Positions 45,269 to 53,628 of a stretch of DNA of 64,000 nt are shown here, in pieces. The notes under the pieces are model-generated. The model was given only the letters and a program-made list of their open reading frames with translations. It was not told where the DNA came from and did not search any database. Within the stretch, counting starts at the first letter, position 1. Every line of letters begins with the position of its first letter. Source of the DNA: Amycolatopsis acidiphila (GTDB taxonomy: Bacteria; Actinomycetota; Actinomycetes; Mycobacteriales; Pseudonocardiaceae). The stretch lies in the NCBI RefSeq assembly GCF_021391495.1, contig NZ_CP090063.1, positions 2,976,001 to 3,040,000 on the forward strand, read 5' to 3'. The position numbers were made by a program, and so were the translations under genes.

Positions 45269-45676
45269 ATGGCCAAGTACCTGTTGCTCAAGCACTACCG
45301 CGGCGCGCCGGCCTCGGTCAACGACGTCCCCATGGACCAGTGGACGCCGGAGGAGCTCACGGCCCACGTCCAGTACATGCGGGACTTCGCCGCCCGGCTG
45401 GAGAGCACCGGCGAGTTCGTCGAGCATCAGCCGCTCTCCCCGGAGGGCACGTTCGTCCGTTCCGATGGCGAGGGGCGCCCGCCCGTCACCGATGGCCCGT
45501 TCGCGGAAACCAAGGACCTGATCGCCGGGTGGACGGTCATCGACGTCGACAGCTACGAGCGGGCGCTCGAGCTGGCCGCCGAGCTGTCCGCCGCGCCGGG
45601 TGCGGGTGGTAAGCCGATCCACGAGTGGCTCGAGCTGCGCCCGTTCCTGACCCCGCCCCCGACCATCACGGAGTGA
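45269..45676 (+). CDS. YCII/DGPF-domain protein paired with ECF sigma factor
   Basis: A 135-residue protein of the YCII-related DGPF family. The name motif is DGPFAETKDLIAGW. An AAGGAGA ribosome binding site precedes the ATG. It lies 6 bases before an ECF sigma factor gene; the ECF42 group is typically linked to such DGPF proteins, which may modulate the sigma factor, as no anti-sigma gene is present. Confidence 0.9.
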   Translation: MAKYLLLKHYRGAPASVNDVPMDQWTPEELTAHVQYMRDFAARLESTGEFVEHQPLSPEGTFVRSDGEGRPPVTDGPFAETKDLIAGWTVIDVDSYERALELAAELSAAPGAGGKPIHEWLELRPFLTPPPTITE

Positions 45677-45682
45677 CGCACG

Positions 45683-46828
45683 GTGGACGAAGCCCTGCTG
45701 CGGACCCTCACCCCCACCGTGATCGGCGTCCTCGTCCGCCGCGGAGCCGACTTCGCGGCTGCCGAGGACGCCGTGCAGGACGGCCTGGTCGAGGCCCTGC
45801 GAGTGTGGCCGGACGCCCCGCCGCGGGACCCCCGGGGCTGGCTGGTCACGGTGGCCTGGCGCAAGTTCCTCGACGCCGCCCGCGCCGACACCTCCCGACG
45901 GCACCGGGAGGTGCGCGTCGAGGAGGAGCCCCCGCCGGGCACGGGCGAAATGGTGGACGACACGCTCCAGCTGTACTTCCTGTGCGCGCACCCGTCCCTG
46001 ACACCGGCCTCGGCCGTCGCGCTCACGCTGCGCGCGGTCGGCGGCCTGACCACGCGGCAGATCGCGCAGGCCTACCTCGTGCCGGAGGCGACCATGGCCC
46101 AGCGGATCAGCAGGGCCAAGCGGACCGTTTCGGGCGTCCGGTTCACCCAGCCCGGTGACGTCGCCACGGTGCTGCGCGTGCTCTACCTCGTCTTCAACGA
46201 GGGCTACTCCGGCGAGGTCGACCTCGCTGCCGAGGCGATCCGGCTCACTCGGCAGCTGGCGGTCAGGACCCACCACGAGGAGGTAGCGGGCCTGCTCGCG
46301 CTCATGCTGCTCCACCACGCCCGGCGCCCGGCACGGACCGGCCCCGACGGCACGCTGGTGCCTCTTGCCGAGCAGGACCGCGGCCTGTGGAACACCCGCC
46401 TGATCGCCGAGGGCGTCGACGTGCTCCAGGCAGCCCTCGCCCGCGACCGCCTTGGCGAGTTCCAGGCCCAGGCCGCCATCGCCGCGCTCCACGCCGATGC
46501 CCGGACGGCCGCGGAGACCGACTGGGTGCAGATCGTCGAGTGGTACGACGAACTGGTGCGCCTCACCGACAGCCCGGTGGTCCGCCTCAACCGGGCCGTC
46601 GCGGTCGGCGAGGCCGACGGCGCGCGGGCCGGCCTGGCCGCCCTGGCGGCGCTCGACCCCGCCCTGCCCCGCCACACCGCCGTCGCGGCGTACCTGCACG
46701 AGCGCGACGGTGACCCGGTCACCGCGGCGCGGCTCTACGCCGACGCTGCCCGGTCGGCGCCCAACCTCCCCGAACGCGACCACCTCACGCGACAGGCCGC
46801 ACGGCTCAACGCGCAGCTGCGCAGTTGA
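45683..46828 (+). CDS. ECF42-like RNA polymerase sigma factor with helical C-terminal extension
   Basis: A 381-residue ECF sigma factor. Regions 2 and 4 are at the N-terminus (AEDAVQDGLVEALRVWPDAP; TTRQIAQAYLVPEATMAQRI). A long C-terminal extension of about 200 residues (VLRVLYLVFNEGYSGE; LAEQDRGLWNTRLIAEG) forms TPR-like helices, diagnostic of the ECF42 group. In this group the extension and the DGPF partner replace an anti-sigma factor. GTG start, 6 bases after the DGPF gene. Confidence 0.93.
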   Translation: MDEALLRTLTPTVIGVLVRRGADFAAAEDAVQDGLVEALRVWPDAPPRDPRGWLVTVAWRKFLDAARADTSRRHREVRVEEEPPPGTGEMVDDTLQLYFLCAHPSLTPASAVALTLRAVGGLTTRQIAQAYLVPEATMAQRISRAKRTVSGVRFTQPGDVATVLRVLYLVFNEGYSGEVDLAAEAIRLTRQLAVRTHHEEVAGLLALMLLHHARRPARTGPDGTLVPLAEQDRGLWNTRLIAEGVDVLQAALARDRLGEFQAQAAIAALHADARTAAETDWVQIVEWYDELVRLTDSPVVRLNRAVAVGEADGARAGLAALAALDPALPRHTAVAAYLHERDGDPVTAARLYADAARSAPNLPERDHLTRQAARLNAQLRS

Positions 46829-46846
46829 GCGGCCCCACCGGAGTTG

Positions 46847-47290
46847 TCAGCTGCCGCGCCGGGTTCTCGCGACGAGCTGGGTTTCGATCCGCCGAAGGGT
46901 CGAGTTCACGGCGTCGATCTCTTCGGGGCCGGACACGATGCCGTCGAGCAGGCGGCTCCAGACCTCACGTAGTCGGTGCAGGTTGTCCTGTGCTCGCGCG
47001 GTGGGGTACAGGCGGATCCGGCGAGCGTCGTGCTGATCGACGTCGCGGCGCACCAGGCCCTTCTTCTCCAGTCCCCGCACCGCCCTGCTGAAGTTGCTGG
47101 AGATCAGCTGGGTCGCCTCCGCCGCCGCACTGGCCGACGTGCCCGGGTTCCGGTCGATGAACCGCATCACCGCGCTCTCCAGCGGCGTCCACGACTCGGC
47201 GCCGAACTCCTTGGACGCGTGGAGCTGCCTGCCGACCGCCAGTATCAGGTCGGCGAGCTCGAACAGCCGCGACGTTTGCTCCTCATCCAC
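46847..47290 (-). CDS. MarR-family transcriptional regulator
   Basis: A 147-residue winged-HTH regulator (SWTPLESAVMRFIDRNPGTS; ATQLISSNFSRAVRGLEKKG; DARRIRLYPTARAQ). It is divergent from an amidohydrolase gene with 54 bases between them, which hold a perfect 14-base palindrome. It probably represses both. Confidence 0.92.
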   Translation of the reverse strand: MDEEQTSRLFELADLILAVGRQLHASKEFGAESWTPLESAVMRFIDRNPGTSASAAAEATQLISSNFSRAVRGLEKKGLVRRDVDQHDARRIRLYPTARAQDNLHRLREVWSRLLDGIVSGPEEIDAVNSTLRRIETQLVARTRRGS

Positions 47291-47315
47291 CCCGTCATGC
47301 TATCTTTTCTGTCAG

Positions 47316-47329
47316 ATGATAGCTATCAT
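47316..47329 (+). promoter_or_regulatory. MarR operator palindrome
   Basis: ATGATAGCTATCAT is a perfect 14-base palindrome between the divergent MarR and amidohydrolase starts, in an AT-rich patch that probably also carries their promoters. Confidence 0.75.
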
Positions 47330-47344
47330 GCGATAGGAGACCTG

Positions 47345-48346
47345 GTGAGCACTCCGTTGCGCGGCAACACTCTCATCGCCATCGAAGAACACTGGATCAT
47401 GCCGGACCTGACGGCCGCCCTCGGCGCCGTGCCGCGGGAGGTTCGCGACGAAAGCCTCGCCTTCAACGAGATGGGCGACAACCAGCAGCGCCTGGAGGAC
47501 CTGGGCGCGGGCCGGATCGCGGCCATGGACGCCCAGGGCATCGACGTGTCGATCCTCGCCCTGACGCCGCCGGGAACCCAGCCGCTGCCGCCCGAGGATG
47601 CCCTCCGGCTGAGCCGCACCGCGAACGACGTCGCCGCGGCGGCCGTCAGCCGCAATCCGTCCCGGTTCCGATCGTTGTCCACTCTGCCCATGTCGTCACC
47701 GCGCGATGTCGCGGGCGAGCTCGAACGAGCCGCGGGCCTGGGCCACGTGGGCACCATGGTCTACGGCCGGTCCGGCGACCTCCTCCTCGACGACCCGGTC
47801 TACGACGACTTTTTCGCTGCCGCCACGGAACTCGGCCAACCGGTGTTCATCCATCCCCAACTGCCCTCGCCCGCCGTTCGCGACGCGTCATACCGCGGCT
47901 TCGACCCCATGACCGATCTCGCCCTCGCCACCTTCGGCTGGGGCTGGCACCTGGACACCGCGACAGCCGCACTGCGGCTGATACTCCGGGGCACCTTCGA
48001 CCGGCATCCGGACCTGCAGGTCGTGCTCGGCCACTGGGGGGAGATGCTGCTGTTCTGGTTGGACCGGGCCAACAGTCTCTCTCGCGTCGCCGGCCTGCGC
48101 CGATCGATCTCGGACTACCTACGGTCGAACTTCTTCATCACCACCTCCGGCATGCTCAACCCGGCGCTCCTGCACCACGCCCTGTCGGTGACCTCCGTCG
48201 ACCGGCTGATCTTCTCGACGGACTACCCGTTCCAGCAGCCGACCCGGGAGGAGATCGATTCCTTCCTGGGGCAGTTCTCCTCCGATGCGGAACGCCGGAA
48301 GTTCTCCTCGGCCAACGCGGCATCTCTGTACGGCCTCGACAGCTGA
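47345..48346 (+). CDS. Amidohydrolase-2 family (ACMSD-like) decarboxylase/hydrolase
   Basis: A 333-residue TIM-barrel amidohydrolase of the ACMSD/gamma-resorcylate decarboxylase type. The usual first motif appears as IAIEEHW (an ExH metal site), then QPVFIHPQLPSP, VLGHWGEMLLFWLDR and IFSTDYPFQQPT with the catalytic Asp. Likely a nonoxidative decarboxylase of an aromatic acid. The GTG follows an AGGAG ribosome binding site. The divergent MarR is the likely repressor. Confidence 0.9.
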   Translation: MSTPLRGNTLIAIEEHWIMPDLTAALGAVPREVRDESLAFNEMGDNQQRLEDLGAGRIAAMDAQGIDVSILALTPPGTQPLPPEDALRLSRTANDVAAAAVSRNPSRFRSLSTLPMSSPRDVAGELERAAGLGHVGTMVYGRSGDLLLDDPVYDDFFAAATELGQPVFIHPQLPSPAVRDASYRGFDPMTDLALATFGWGWHLDTATAALRLILRGTFDRHPDLQVVLGHWGEMLLFWLDRANSLSRVAGLRRSISDYLRSNFFITTSGMLNPALLHHALSVTSVDRLIFSTDYPFQQPTREEIDSFLGQFSSDAERRKFSSANAASLYGLDS

Positions 48347-48477
48347 CACGAGGGGCAACGTAGGTGACGGCCCCCGTCTTCACCGGCACTTGACGGTTGT
48401 TACGACTTTCCGGCGTCGTCCCGAACTGGTGCCGTCAGGTGGCAGAGTGGCGCCATCCGGACTGGCTGGGAGTGGAC

Positions 48478-48681
48478 ATGAAACGATGGGTGCTGCTTGT
48501 GGTCGGGGTCGTCCTCGGCCTGCTCGGCCTGCTGTGGACGCTGCAGGGCGGTGGCGTGATCACCGGCAGCGGTATGTCGGGACAGCGTCAGTGGTTTCTG
48601 ATCGGCCTGATCGCACTGGTCGTGGGAATCGCGTTGGTGGTGAGCCAGGCGCGGCGCCGGGCCGGGCGCCGATCCGGCTGA
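48478..48681 (+). CDS. Small two-helix membrane protein
   Basis: A 67-residue protein (MKRWVLLVVGVVLGLLGLLW, a Gly-rich turn, FLIGLIALVVGIALVVSQAR, then an Arg tail). Function unknown; such hairpin proteins are common in actinomycetes. It lies 57 bases upstream of the CHAT-TPR gene on the same strand and may or may not belong to that cassette. Confidence 0.75.
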   Translation: MKRWVLLVVGVVLGLLGLLWTLQGGGVITGSGMSGQRQWFLIGLIALVVGIALVVSQARRRAGRRSG

Positions 48682-48738
48682 AGTACGGGTACCGGCTGAT
48701 CACCTGTCGGTAGGATGCGGGCAGGGGGGTGCCCGCAG

Positions 48739-51700
48739 GTGCTGACGCTGACCATCGGCGAGGACGAGGTGGTCCTTCACATGGGGGGCGAGGCCGTCCG
48801 CCACGTTCCGGACGGTGTCGACGACCGCCTCCGGGAGCTGGCCTGGCGGCTGGGGAACCGGCCCTCGGCCGGGGTGGCGCGCGAGCTCGGCGTCATGCTC
48901 GGGCGCAGGTTCCTCTCCGGTGCGGCGGGGACCGCGCTGGCCCGCGCGCTCGAACCGGCCGGCCGGGCCGCGCTGGCGATCGAGGCCGCCGACGAGGAAC
49001 TCGCCGACCTGCCCTGGGAAGCCGCCATCCTGCCCGGGGAACAAGTACCGCTCGCGCTGGACAGCCGGTTCGACGTGTGCCGCGCCGTGCGTGCGCCCGG
49101 CCAGATCCCGGCGCCGCGGGTGCCGGGGCCGTTGCGCATCCTCGCCGCGATCGGCAGCCCGGACACCGACAGCGGCGAACTGCTGGACTACGAACGGGAA
49201 CTGGCCCGGATCCTCGACTCCGTCGACCCCAGCCGGAACCGGCACGCCGGTGTCCGGGTCCTGGAATGGGGCAGCACCACCGCGATTCGCGCGGCGCTCG
49301 CCGACGGGCCCTGCGACGTCCTGCACATCTCCTGCCACGGCCGCCCCGGCGAGCTGCTGCTCGAGACGGAGTCGGGAGAACCGGACCACGTCGACGCGCG
49401 GCGGTTCCTCGCCGAGGCGCTGCCGCCGGGCGTGCGGGTTCCGCTGGTGGTGCTGACCGGGTGCGCCACCGCGCTCGCGACGCCGTTCGACGTCGCCGGC
49501 CTCGCGCGCGGACTGGTGCGCGCGGGCACGCCCGCCGTGCTGGCGATGCGCGGCCCGGTCGCCGACCACTACGCGATCTCCCTGTGTGCCGCGCTGTACG
49601 AGCGGCTGGCCGGTCGCGGCGACCTCGATCTACGAGCGGCGGTGGCGGCGGTGCGGCGCGGGCTCGCGAGCGACGGCGCCGAGTGGACGGTGCCGGTGTT
49701 GTTCCTGGCGAACGGCAACGCGCCCGCGCTCGCGCCGGACGATCTGCGCGAACCCGCCGGGGAGAGGCACGAACCCGCCAGTGTGCTCGCCTGGCACGAC
49801 CGTTCCGCCGGCTACTTCGTCGGCCGCCGCGCCGCGCTGCGGCGGCTGAGCCAGGAGCCGAACGGCGTGCTGCTGCACGGCATCGGCGGCGCCGGCAAGA
49901 CGAGCCTGGCCGCCGAGCTCGCGAGCCGGGCCGAGCGGGCCGGCGCCGTCGTCGTCGCGCTGACCGGCCGGGTGCCGGTCGACGCCATCCTCGACGCGGT
50001 ACGGGCGGCGCTCAGCCGGCACTGCACCGATCACGGCCTCGCCGAGGACCACCCGGCCCGGCGCGCGGTGTGCGCACTGTCCGAACCGGACGCCGCGTGG
50101 CGGGATCTGCTCCCGCTCGTCCGGGAAGCCGCCGTTCCGGTCCTGCTCGTCCTCGACAACGCCGAGGACAACCTCGAGTCCACGATGGACACCGGGCTGG
50201 CCGCCTTCCTCGCCGCGTGGCTCGACTGCGGCCGGCTGCTGATCACGTCCCGGTACCCGTTCGAGGTGCCCGGCCTGCCGTCCTGTCACGTCGGCCCGCT
50301 GAGCTGGCCCGAGACGCGCAAGCTGATGTGGCGGCTGCCCGGGCTGGACGCGCTCACGACTCACCAGCGGCGGCTCGTCTGGCACCAGCTGGGCGGGCAC
50401 CCCCGGGCGCTGGAGTACCTCGACGCGCTGCTGCGGGACGGCCGGGCCCGGTTCGACGACGTGACCGCGAGGTTGGCGGCCGCGCGGGCGCGGCTGCCCG
50501 CGGGGTTCGACGACGCGGTGAGCGAGGCCGGCGCGCTGGTCGCCGACGACGTGCTGCTGCCGGAGCTGCTGGCGAGCCTCGACGAACAGCCACTCGCCCG
50601 CAGGCTGCTGTCCGGCGCGTCGGTGTACCGGAAACCCGTGGACCGCAACGGCCTGGCCTGGCAGGTCGCGCAGGTCCACGACGTGCCGCCGGAGGCGCAC
50701 ACCGACGTGCCACCGCTGACCGTCCCGGCGGGACTCGACGCGGCGACCGCCGTGCTGGCGCGGCTCGGTCTGCTCGCGCCGGCGGAGGACGGGCACCTGG
50801 TGCACCCGTGGACCGCGAGCGCACTGCACGGGCTGGCGGAGCCCGGCGTGCTCGCCGACGCCCACCTGCGTGCCGCCGGGTACTGGATGTGGCACCTGCG
50901 CCAGCGCGGCCTCGACGAGCTCGTCGACATCAGCCAGCTCGTCGAGGCCGGCTACCACTACTTCGCGGGCGGTGACCTGAACGCCGCCGCCGGGGTCATC
51001 CTGCTGGCCTGTGACGAGCTGGACACCCGGGGGCGCTGGTCGTGGGCGGAACAGCTCTGCGCGGAGGCGCGCGAGTGGCTCCCGCAGTCCGGCATCGCCG
51101 CCGAGCTCACCCTGCGGCTCGCGTCGCTGCGCTTCGCGCGCGGCGACACCGATGGGGCCGAACGGTTCGCCGGCGAGGCGTTGCGCCAGTTCGAGGACCA
51201 GGGGGAGCGGGCGAACATCGCGGCCGCGCTGCACCGGCTCGGCATGATCGCGCACCACCGCGGCGACAACGCCAAGGCGGGCGAGCTCTACCGGCGGAGC
51301 CTCGCGATCTACGAAGAGCTGGGCGACCACAACGCGATCGGGATCAGCTACCACCAGCTCGGCCTGCTCGCCGAGCGCGACCGCGACACCGCCCTCGCCG
51401 AGGAGTACTACGAGCGGTCCCTCGCCGCGGCGCGCTCCGCCGGCGACCTGTCCGGCGTCGCGAGCGCCACCCACCAGCTCGGCATCATGGCCGAAAAACG
51501 GGGCGACCACGTCAAGGCGGAGACGTGCTACCTGGCGTCCCGGGACGCCTTCGCCCGGCTCGGCGATCGTGGTCTGGTGGCCAACGCCGACGTCAGCCTG
51601 TCCGAGATCGCGCGGAAGCAGTGGCGGCTCGATCGCGCGATCGAGCACGTCCGGTCGGCACTGGGCGTCTTCGAGGAGATCGGTTCGGTGGCGCGCATCG

Positions 51701-52854
51701 CCGAGTGCCACCTGCAGCTCGGCACCATCGCCCGCGACCGCGAGGACACCCGGTGGGCGGCGTCCTGCCTTGCCAGAGCCGGCGAGCTGTTCGAGCAGAT
51801 CGGGTCGGCGCGGCAGGCCGCATACGCGAAGGGCCTGCTCGGCCAGGTGCTCACGCTGGGTGGGGAGCATCCGGCCGCGGTCGCCGCGACACTGCAATCC
51901 CTTGTGCTGCGCGAAGAAGTGGGCATGTCGCCGGACAACCTCCATTCCTGGCTCGCGATCCAGTACGTGGAGCTGGGCGAGCCCGCGTTCGCGGCGGCGG
52001 TGCGCGGGGTGCACGGGCCGGCCGAGGCCGGGCTCGTCGTCGACCAGGCCCGGCAGTACTACGAGACGTTCATGACGAGGAAGAACCAGGACAGGGCGGC
52101 AGGGACGTACCACGGCTTCGGGCTCGAGGCGAGCAGGAACGGCGAGCCCGATGCGGCGCGGGTGTACTTCCGCGCCGCGCTGGCCCGCTACGAGGCGGCC
52201 CGCAACCTGCCCGGCGTCGCCAACACCCACGAACAGCTGGGGCTCCTCGCGGTCGACGCCGGCGAGCTCGACGAAGCCGAGTGGCACTTCCACCGCGCGC
52301 TGGAGCTCCACCAGCGTTCGGAGAACCCGGCCAACGTGGCCATCAGCTACCACCAGCTCGGCCAGCTCCACCAGAAGCGGCAGTCGTGGGACACCGCGGC
52401 GGAGTACTTCCACGCCTCCATCGACGTCAAGCGGCGGCTCGGCAACCGGGCCGGCGTGGTCAACAGCCTCTTCCACCTGGGGCGGGTCGCGGAGGAGCAA
52501 CGCGACCTCGACGAGGCCGAGCGGATCTACCACGAATGCCTCGCGATCGACCGGGAGCTGGGCGACCGCGGCGGCCTCGCCATCACCCAGGCACAGATCG
52601 GCATCGTGCTCGGCGTACGGGGCCGGCACGCGGAAGCGGTGCCCTGGCTGCTGTACGCGCTGCTGGCCAACCTGGACCTGAAGTCCCGCAACGCCGTGAA
52701 GAACATCAGTGAGCTGCGCGACCGCCGGCGTGACCTCGGCGAGCGCGAGTTCGGTGCGATCCTGCGGCAGTATGTCGACGAGGCCACGGCAGTCCAGGTG
52801 CTGCGGCTCACCGACGTACTGCCGACTGCGGGCATGGAGGACGCGGATGTCTGA
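48739..52854 (+). CDS. CHAT protease - STAND NTPase - TPR protein
   Basis: A 1371-residue protein with three parts. Residues about 1-330: CHAT (caspase-like) domain with the catalytic pair His200 in HISCHG and Cys242 in VVLTGCAT. Residues about 355-700: a STAND/NB-ARC-like NTPase with Walker A GIGGAGKTS (Lys387), Walker B VLLVLDNAED (Asp473) and the sensor RLLITSRYP, then winged-helix-like arms. Residues about 720-1350: some 14 TPR repeats (for example ALHRLGMIAHHRGDNAKAGE; SYHQLGQLHQKRQSWDTAAE). TPRs probably sense a ligand, the NTPase switches, and CHAT cleaves a target. A GTG at 48739 behind AGGGGGG is preferred; an ATG at 48715 is possible. It overlaps the next gene by 8 bases. Confidence 0.92.
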   Translation: MLTLTIGEDEVVLHMGGEAVRHVPDGVDDRLRELAWRLGNRPSAGVARELGVMLGRRFLSGAAGTALARALEPAGRAALAIEAADEELADLPWEAAILPGEQVPLALDSRFDVCRAVRAPGQIPAPRVPGPLRILAAIGSPDTDSGELLDYERELARILDSVDPSRNRHAGVRVLEWGSTTAIRAALADGPCDVLHISCHGRPGELLLETESGEPDHVDARRFLAEALPPGVRVPLVVLTGCATALATPFDVAGLARGLVRAGTPAVLAMRGPVADHYAISLCAALYERLAGRGDLDLRAAVAAVRRGLASDGAEWTVPVLFLANGNAPALAPDDLREPAGERHEPASVLAWHDRSAGYFVGRRAALRRLSQEPNGVLLHGIGGAGKTSLAAELASRAERAGAVVVALTGRVPVDAILDAVRAALSRHCTDHGLAEDHPARRAVCALSEPDAAWRDLLPLVREAAVPVLLVLDNAEDNLESTMDTGLAAFLAAWLDCGRLLITSRYPFEVPGLPSCHVGPLSWPETRKLMWRLPGLDALTTHQRRLVWHQLGGHPRALEYLDALLRDGRARFDDVTARLAAARARLPAGFDDAVSEAGALVADDVLLPELLASLDEQPLARRLLSGASVYRKPVDRNGLAWQVAQVHDVPPEAHTDVPPLTVPAGLDAATAVLARLGLLAPAEDGHLVHPWTASALHGLAEPGVLADAHLRAAGYWMWHLRQRGLDELVDISQLVEAGYHYFAGGDLNAAAGVILLACDELDTRGRWSWAEQLCAEAREWLPQSGIAAELTLRLASLRFARGDTDGAERFAGEALRQFEDQGERANIAAALHRLGMIAHHRGDNAKAGELYRRSLAIYEELGDHNAIGISYHQLGLLAERDRDTALAEEYYERSLAAARSAGDLSGVASATHQLGIMAEKRGDHVKAETCYLASRDAFARLGDRGLVANADVSLSEIARKQWRLDRAIEHVRSALGVFEEIGSVARIAECHLQLGTIARDREDTRWAASCLARAGELFEQIGSARQAAYAKGLLGQVLTLGGEHPAAVAATLQSLVLREEVGMSPDNLHSWLAIQYVELGEPAFAAAVRGVHGPAEAGLVVDQARQYYETFMTRKNQDRAAGTYHGFGLEASRNGEPDAARVYFRAALARYEAARNLPGVANTHEQLGLLAVDAGELDEAEWHFHRALELHQRSENPANVAISYHQLGQLHQKRQSWDTAAEYFHASIDVKRRLGNRAGVVNSLFHLGRVAEEQRDLDEAERIYHECLAIDRELGDRGGLAITQAQIGIVLGVRGRHAEAVPWLLYALLANLDLKSRNAVKNISELRDRRRDLGEREFGAILRQYVDEATAVQVLRLTDVLPTAGMEDADV

Positions 52855-53314
52855 ACCCGGGGACGAGCCCTACCCCTCGATGTCCGTGGTGCGCGCCGAA
52901 CTCGACGTCGAGCTCGGCCTGCTGGAACGGCGCTCGGCCGCCGTGGACACGAAAGCCGGGCTGGTGCTCGGGTTCGCCGGCGTGCTCGTCGGCTTGACCA
53001 AGGACGTCCAGACGTGGATCACCGTGGCCGGGCAGGTCGTGGCGGTACTGGCCGCGGTCGTGGCCATCAGCGCGTTCCTGCCCCGGTACGGCGGCGCGGT
53101 GAACCCCATGACGCTGCGGCGCAAGTACCTCACCACGGACAAGGCGGTGACCGAGCTGTCGGTGCTGGACACCCGGCTCGTCATCAAGGAGCGCGACGAG
53201 GCCACCCTGCGGGTCAAGGCGCGCCGCGTGCGCACGGCCGTCGTGATCCTCGTGCTGGCCATCGCCGTGATCGTCGCGAACTCCGTCGTGCACCTGATCC
53301 AGGGAAGTGGTTGA
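52847..53314 (+). CDS. Three-helix membrane protein, PycTM/SLATT-like effector candidate
   Basis: A 155-residue membrane protein. A cytoplasmic helix with RAELDVELGLLERRSAAVD leads into DTKAGLVLGFAGVLVGLT (helix 1, residues 35-52), a second helix (58-78), a cytoplasmic charged helix (DTRLVIKERDEATLRVKARR) and a third helix (129-150). The DTKAG entry into the first helix is like the Pycsar effector TM (PycTM) family and other small defence-linked membrane proteins. It is coupled to the CHAT protein by an 8-base overlap. A membrane-damaging or membrane-signalling output is inferred. Confidence 0.82.
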   Translation: MSEPGDEPYPSMSVVRAELDVELGLLERRSAAVDTKAGLVLGFAGVLVGLTKDVQTWITVAGQVVAVLAAVVAISAFLPRYGGAVNPMTLRRKYLTTDKAVTELSVLDTRLVIKERDEATLRVKARRVRTAVVILVLAIAVIVANSVVHLIQGSG

Positions 53315-53315
53315 C

Positions 53316-53477
53316 GTGACCGAGGAAGACGCCCGCCCGCCGGTGCCCCCGGTGCCCCCGGTGCGTCCCGACCCCGATCTGGTCTGGCAGGTGGAGGGCG
53401 ACGAGCCGACCATCGAGCAGTACCGGGCCGAGTCGAGCAGAGCGGCCGAACGATCCCGCCAGGAGGACGAAGAATGA
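53316..53477 (+). CDS. Tiny Pro/acid-rich protein A of the CHAT cassette (53 aa)
   Basis: GTG start, 53 residues: a Pro/Val repeat (PPVPPVPPVRP), then DPDLVWQVEGDEPTIEQYRA and an acidic/basic tail. It is almost surely disordered. It lies 1 base after the membrane protein gene and overlaps the next small gene by 4 bases. The DP[DE]L[VI]xxVxxDxP core is shared with protein B, so the two are diverged duplicates. No known family. Confidence 0.72.
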   Translation: MTEEDARPPVPPVPPVRPDPDLVWQVEGDEPTIEQYRAESSRAAERSRQEDEE

Positions 53478-53623
53478 GCGACGACAAGGATTCGCGGCCC
53501 GAGCAGCCCGAGCCTGCACCGGAGTCCGCGCCGGTGCGAGTACCGCCGGCGCTGCTCGGCGACCCGGAGCTGATCGTCGAAGTGGTCCGCGACGCGCCGC
53601 CACGAGACGACCGGGACCGGTAG
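53474..53623 (+). CDS. Tiny Pro/acid-rich protein B of the CHAT cassette (49 aa)
   Basis: A 49-residue protein (MSDDKDSRPEQPEPAPESAP, then VRVPPALLGDPELIVEVVRD and an Asp/Arg tail). Its ATG overlaps the stop of protein A (ATGA). Like A it has a VPP segment then a DP[DE]L[VI] core ending D-x-P, and looks disordered. A substrate, inhibitor or adaptor for the CHAT protein is a fair guess from linkage only. Confidence 0.7.
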   Translation: MSDDKDSRPEQPEPAPESAPVRVPPALLGDPELIVEVVRDAPPRDDRDR

Positions 53624-53628
53624 CCGCC

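Noticed and set aside
49630..52629. 999-codon minus-strand frame opposite the CHAT-TPR gene
   Set aside because: The plus-strand protein has full CHAT, NTPase and TPR motifs; the antisense frame is a GC artefact.
48739..52854. Type III-E CRISPR (Craspase) component
   Set aside because: There is no CRISPR repeat array or cas gene in the window and the protein has a STAND NTPase, which the Craspase TPR-CHAT subunit lacks.
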